Assembly (NCBI GenBank): GCA_028284955.1
Contig: JANQQS010000009.1
Coordinates: 51,306 to 115,305 of the forward strand
From: Myxococcota bacterium
GTDB lineage: Bacteria; Myxococcota_A; Polyangia; Polyangiales; Houyiibacteriaceae
Reading direction: 5' to 3'
Length of the DNA stretch: 64,000 bases
Shown here: in pieces, positions 61,046 through 64,000 of the stretch
How the letters are laid out: the number at the start of each line of letters is the position of its first letter
How positions within the stretch are numbered: the first letter of the stretch is position 1
Made by a program: the position numbers and the translations under genes
The notes under the pieces: model-generated
Database searches by the model: none
Told to the model about the DNA's origin: nothing
What the model saw: only the letters and a program-made list of their open reading frames with translations

Positions 61046-62374
61046 ATGCTTGATCTTCGTTATACCGTCGACCACCCCGACGAAGTCGCGCAAGGCTTGA
61101 CGCGGCGCGGCGAAGGCGGCCGAGATCTTGATCAGCTCGCCGAGTTGTCAGCTTCGCGTCGCGCCAAAATCACGGAATCCGAAACGCTGCGGGCCGAGCG
61201 AAACGTGGCGAGTGATGCCATGGCGCGGGTCTCTGACAAGAAATCCGAAGAGTTTCAAAAGCAAAGGGAAGCGCTTCGCTCGGTGGGCGCACGGATCAAG
61301 GAGCTTGAATCTGAGCTCAAAGAGATCGAGAGCGCGCTCAGCGCGTTGCTCCTCACGCTACCGAACCTGCCCGCGGACGACGTTCCGGATGGGCTGTCGG
61401 AAGAGCAAAACGTCGAAGTTCGAGTGGGCGGCACCCGACCCGAGATGGCGTTTGCCCCCAGAGATCACGTCGACCTTGGTCTCGCGCTCGGCATGATGGA
61501 TTTTGAGCGCGCGGCCAGAGTTCACGGCTCTCGGTTTGTGGTGCTTCGGGGAGCCGGGGCGCGGCTTACTCGCGCGCTCATGCAGTTCATGCTCGACGTG
61601 CACATCGACCGGCATGGCTATTCCGAAGTTTGGTCTCCGGTGTTGGTCAAGAGTTCAGCGATGCTGGGGACCTCGCAGCTTCCCAAGTTTGCCGACGATG
61701 CGTTTCGGATTGCTCAGGAGCCGCACCACGCCGAAGCTTCCCCCGGGGATTCGTCGGAACAGGCTCAAGACGTCTATTTGGTGCCCACGGCTGAAGTATG
61801 CATCACCAATCTCCACGCAGGCGAAATCCTGGACGCTGCCGAACTGCCGAAGGCGTATTGTGGGTACACGCCGTGCTTCCGGCGTGAGGCTGGTAGCTAC
61901 GGAAAAGACACTCGCGGCATGATTCGCGTGCATCAGTTCGATAAGGTCGAGCTCGTGCGGTTCTGCACGGAGCAGGATGGTCCCGCTGAGTTCGAACGGC
62001 TGACCGAACACGCAGAAACGATTCTCAAGTTGCTCGGTCTGCACTACCGGGTGATGGCGCTCTGCGCGGGAGACCTCGGCTTTCAGTCGCGGAAGACCTA
62101 CGACCTCGAAGTATGGCTTCCCGCGCAAAATCGCTATCGTGAAATTTCGAGCTGCTCATGGTGCGGTGATTTTCAGGCACGTCGTATGAAATGCCGCTAC
62201 CGACCCGCTCCCAAAGAAAAGCCTCGGTTCGCACATACGCTCAACGGTTCGGGACTCGCGATCGGACGCACGCTGGTGGCGTTGCTCGAGCAGAACCAAC
62301 AGGCGGACGGATCGGTACGCTTGCCCGAAGTACTTTGGCCATATATGGGCGGCGCACGGTCGCTCGTTCCGTGA
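61046..62374 (+). CDS. serS: seryl-tRNA synthetase
   Basis: 442 residues. The N-terminal coiled-coil arm (about 30-105) and class II core are complete: motif 2 FRREAGSYGKDTRGMIRVHQF (first 21 residues only partly quoted), the TxE loop VPTAEV, and motif 3 NGSGLAIGRTLVALLE. Charges tRNA-Ser, and tRNA-Sec where present. Its stop overlaps the murB start as GTGA (62371-62374). Confidence 0.96.
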   Translation: MLDLRYTVDHPDEVAQGLTRRGEGGRDLDQLAELSASRRAKITESETLRAERNVASDAMARVSDKKSEEFQKQREALRSVGARIKELESELKEIESALSALLLTLPNLPADDVPDGLSEEQNVEVRVGGTRPEMAFAPRDHVDLGLALGMMDFERAARVHGSRFVVLRGAGARLTRALMQFMLDVHIDRHGYSEVWSPVLVKSSAMLGTSQLPKFADDAFRIAQEPHHAEASPGDSSEQAQDVYLVPTAEVCITNLHAGEILDAAELPKAYCGYTPCFRREAGSYGKDTRGMIRVHQFDKVELVRFCTEQDGPAEFERLTEHAETILKLLGLHYRVMALCAGDLGFQSRKTYDLEVWLPAQNRYREISSCSWCGDFQARRMKCRYRPAPKEKPRFAHTLNGSGLAIGRTLVALLEQNQQADGSVRLPEVLWPYMGGARSLVP

Positions 62375-63447
62375 ACGTTCACATTCGCGAGGACGTTCCG
62401 CTCGCGCCCCTCACCAGCTTGGAGCTAGGAGGGCGCGCGCGCTATTTCGTCCAAGCGACAGACGAAGCCATATTGGTGGAAGCTTTGCGGTGGGCCAATG
62501 CGCGAGGCGTGCCCACCGTGATTCTCGGAGGTGGCACCAATACGATCGTTCCCGACGAAGGCTTCGACGGGCTCGTGCTGCATATGACCATGCGAGGACG
62601 CCGAATCGATCGCGGGCACACCGTCAGCCAAGCGGACGTGTCGGTGGCGGCGGGAGAGCCCTGGGATGAGTTCGTGGGGTGGGCGGTGGACAACGACCTG
62701 GCCGGTATTGAGTGCCTGTCGGGCATCCCGGGGACCGCTGGGGCGACACCGATTCAGAACGTGGGCGCGTATGGCCAAGAAGTCGCCGAAACGATCAATG
62801 GGGTTCGTTGCATCGACCCGCGGAGTTTGGCCGAGCGTACGTTTGATCCTTCGGAATGCGATTTTTCTTACCGAGACAGCGTGTTCAAACGCGACATCGA
62901 ACGCTGGGTCGTGGTGGAAGTCAGGTTTCGTCTTCGGCCGCAAGGGGAGCCCACCATCAAGTATCCGGAGCTCTCGCGCGCGCTATCACGGCGGTCGCCG
63001 ACCTTATCCGAAACGCGCCAGGCGGTGCTGACGCTTCGTCGCCGCAAGTCGATGGTGCTCGATCCCGACGACGCCAACCGCCGCTCCGCGGGTTCCTTTT
63101 TTCTCAACCCCGTCGTGTCCGAAGAGCGCGCCCGTGAGGTGGTGGAAAAAGCGCTGTCTCTGGAGCTGGTCGACGATCCCGTCGCCGTCCCGATCCACCG
63201 AACCGCGGGCCGAGCCAAAATTTCAGCGGGCTGGTTGATCGAGCAATCCGGTCTGACGAAAGGTACGAGGCGAGCACATGTAGGGATTTCTGACCGACAC
63301 GCGCTTGCCTTGGTGCATCACGGCGGAGGCACCACCGCCGAATTGCTCGAGTTCGCGCGCGAAGTGCAGGAGCGCGTACGAGAGCGTTTTGGTGTGCTCT
63401 TGGTGCGAGAGCCGCGATTGCTCGGGGATTCAAAGAGGAATGTCTGA
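62371..63447 (+). CDS. murB: UDP-N-acetylenolpyruvoylglucosamine reductase
   Basis: 358 residues from GTG 62371, translationally coupled to serS; the frame is open upstream inside serS, which is rejected. FAD-binding ILGGGTNTIV at 51-60, GIPGTAGATPIQNVGAYGQE, and the catalytic Ser about 242 in GSFFLNP are present. Completes UDP-MurNAc synthesis for peptidoglycan. The length and GSFFLNP fit the E. coli-like type I MurB. Confidence 0.95.
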   Translation: MNVHIREDVPLAPLTSLELGGRARYFVQATDEAILVEALRWANARGVPTVILGGGTNTIVPDEGFDGLVLHMTMRGRRIDRGHTVSQADVSVAAGEPWDEFVGWAVDNDLAGIECLSGIPGTAGATPIQNVGAYGQEVAETINGVRCIDPRSLAERTFDPSECDFSYRDSVFKRDIERWVVVEVRFRLRPQGEPTIKYPELSRALSRRSPTLSETRQAVLTLRRRKSMVLDPDDANRRSAGSFFLNPVVSEERAREVVEKALSLELVDDPVAVPIHRTAGRAKISAGWLIEQSGLTKGTRRAHVGISDRHALALVHHGGGTTAELLEFAREVQERVRERFGVLLVREPRLLGDSKRNV

Positions 63448-63503
63448 GGTGGCCCAAAAAAGTCTTGGCGGCGCATTCGGGATCCCTTAGTTTGAAATAA
63501 GGG

Positions 63504-63899
63504 ATGGTTGTACGAGCTGTTGTTGGAAGCTTGATCGTAGTCGGCACATTGACGATGACTGCGAGCCAAGCAAACGCCCAGCCGCCCTTCATGACCGCGC
63601 ACACCGCGCATCGCGTGGCGCGGCCGACTGCGGATATTGAGCAGGCCCCTCCGTCCGAGACCAACGCCGAGTTTTCGGTTTCGGACGATGTGAGCTTGAA
63701 CGACGTACCTTCGTCCTACGCGAGGATCGTCGAACAACTTGAGTCGGTCGCGGCGGTACGCGTCGCCTCCCGCATCTTTCTCCGCGGCGTGTCGCTCGCT
63801 GGCTCAACCGAAACAGAAAACAAAAACGCCCAGCTCGACTTCCGCGTCCGCCCCCGCTCGACTGGGGGAGCCTTGTTACAAATCCGCTGCTGCTTCTAA
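63504..63899 (+). CDS. small secreted protein, function unknown
   Basis: 131 residues with a clear Sec signal ending ASQANAQ (about residue 25). The mature part is short, without domains, and ends in a Cys pair. AAGGG abuts the ATG at 63504, so the true start may differ. It may be a fragment, as its last 40 residues are basic and Ser/Gly-rich; its stop lies next to MITE-like copy C. Confidence 0.55.
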   Translation: MVVRAVVGSLIVVGTLTMTASQANAQPPFMTAHTAHRVARPTADIEQAPPSETNAEFSVSDDVSLNDVPSSYARIVEQLESVAAVRVASRIFLRGVSLAGSTETENKNAQLDFRVRPRSTGGALLQIRCCF

Positions 63900-64000
63900 C
63901 TCGAGGAGCGGCCTTTTGGCCTGAGCGCGGCTTACCTCCTCGCTCTCTCCCTGCGAAAGGCTCGGAGCCTTCCTCAGTCGTTCGCTGTGGGGGCGCTCGC
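63900..64000 (+). mobile_element. MITE-like repeat, copy C (truncated by window end)
   Basis: From 63903 a degenerate version of the left terminal repeat (GGCCTTTTGGCCTGAGCGCG at 63910-63929) is followed by CCTCGCTCTCTCCCTGCG, CGGAGCCTTCCTCAGTCG and TTCGCTGTGGGGGCGCTCGC, matching copy B almost base for base but lacking its central palindrome. The window ends before the right terminal repeat. It starts 3 nt after the stop of the secreted-protein gene. Confidence 0.6.

Overview
The window looks like a piece of a high-GC chromosome from a deltaproteobacterial-type predator or soil lineage, most likely Myxococcota (Polyangia/Sandaracinus-like). This is inferred from gene families, not from a marker gene. 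The signs are a DUF1552 protein, a giant Ser/Thr kinase fused to an ATPase and TPRs, PilZ and PEGA proteins, and about a dozen orphan lipoproteins. Gene density is high and housekeeping genes are intact. I see no prophage, CRISPR array, rRNA, tRNA or intact IS transposase.

Layout. 1-4.9 kb: tail of a DUF1552 protein, a secreted His-rich protein, a lipoprotein of seven Cys-rich repeats, a repeat-filled intergenic region and an SDR oxidoreductase. 5-10.3 kb: a Rep/UvrD-type helicase converging on a bacteriophytochrome, response regulator and heme oxygenase operon with overlapping start/stop codons. 10.4-14.3 kb: three secreted or lipoprotein genes, one a trypsin-like protease. 14.4-19 kb: QueD-like enzyme, MetF and a FecCD-type ABC importer. 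19.1-24.5 kb: a metzincin-like lipoprotein, an FtsB-like protein and a 1427-residue kinase/ATPase/TPR regulator. 24.6-27.2 kb: a DegT-type aminotransferase coupled to an ABC ATPase, then a rhodanese. 27.3-33.8 kb: three lipoproteins, a DinG/XPD-type helicase and a rhomboid protease. 33.9-39.5 kb: PilZ-TM-PEGA protein, FolK, rhodanese, then divergently XseA and AroE. 39.7-45 kb: EEP-family hydrolase, PilZ protein, vWA lipoprotein, EVE protein and a DUF2723 membrane protein. 45-51.6 kb: ClpB, lipoprotein, CPBP protease, unknown Pro-rich protein. 51.8-56.3 kb: lipoyl synthase LipA followed by E1-alpha, E1-beta and E2 of a 2-oxoacid dehydrogenase; LipA makes the cofactor E2 needs. 56.9-63.9 kb: lipoproteins, MutY, a metallophosphatase, SerS and MurB (overlapping), and a small secreted protein.

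The least expected signals are in non-coding DNA. (1) A TA-flanked repeat family with about 27-bp imperfect terminal inverted repeats occurs three times (3906-4094, 56321-56533 and 63900 to the window end). Each copy directly follows a stop codon in the same orientation, and one supplies the last base of the E2 stop codon. (2) Two intergenic tracts between convergent genes (3621-3797 and 47736-48075) are built from degenerate 6-bp units arranged head to head, so the arms are partly complementary. (3) The 56.64-56.90 kb interval holds a 35-bp direct repeat and a run of short-loop hairpins with unrelated stems. These may be terminators or non-autonomous mobile repeats; which of these is right cannot be settled from this window alone.
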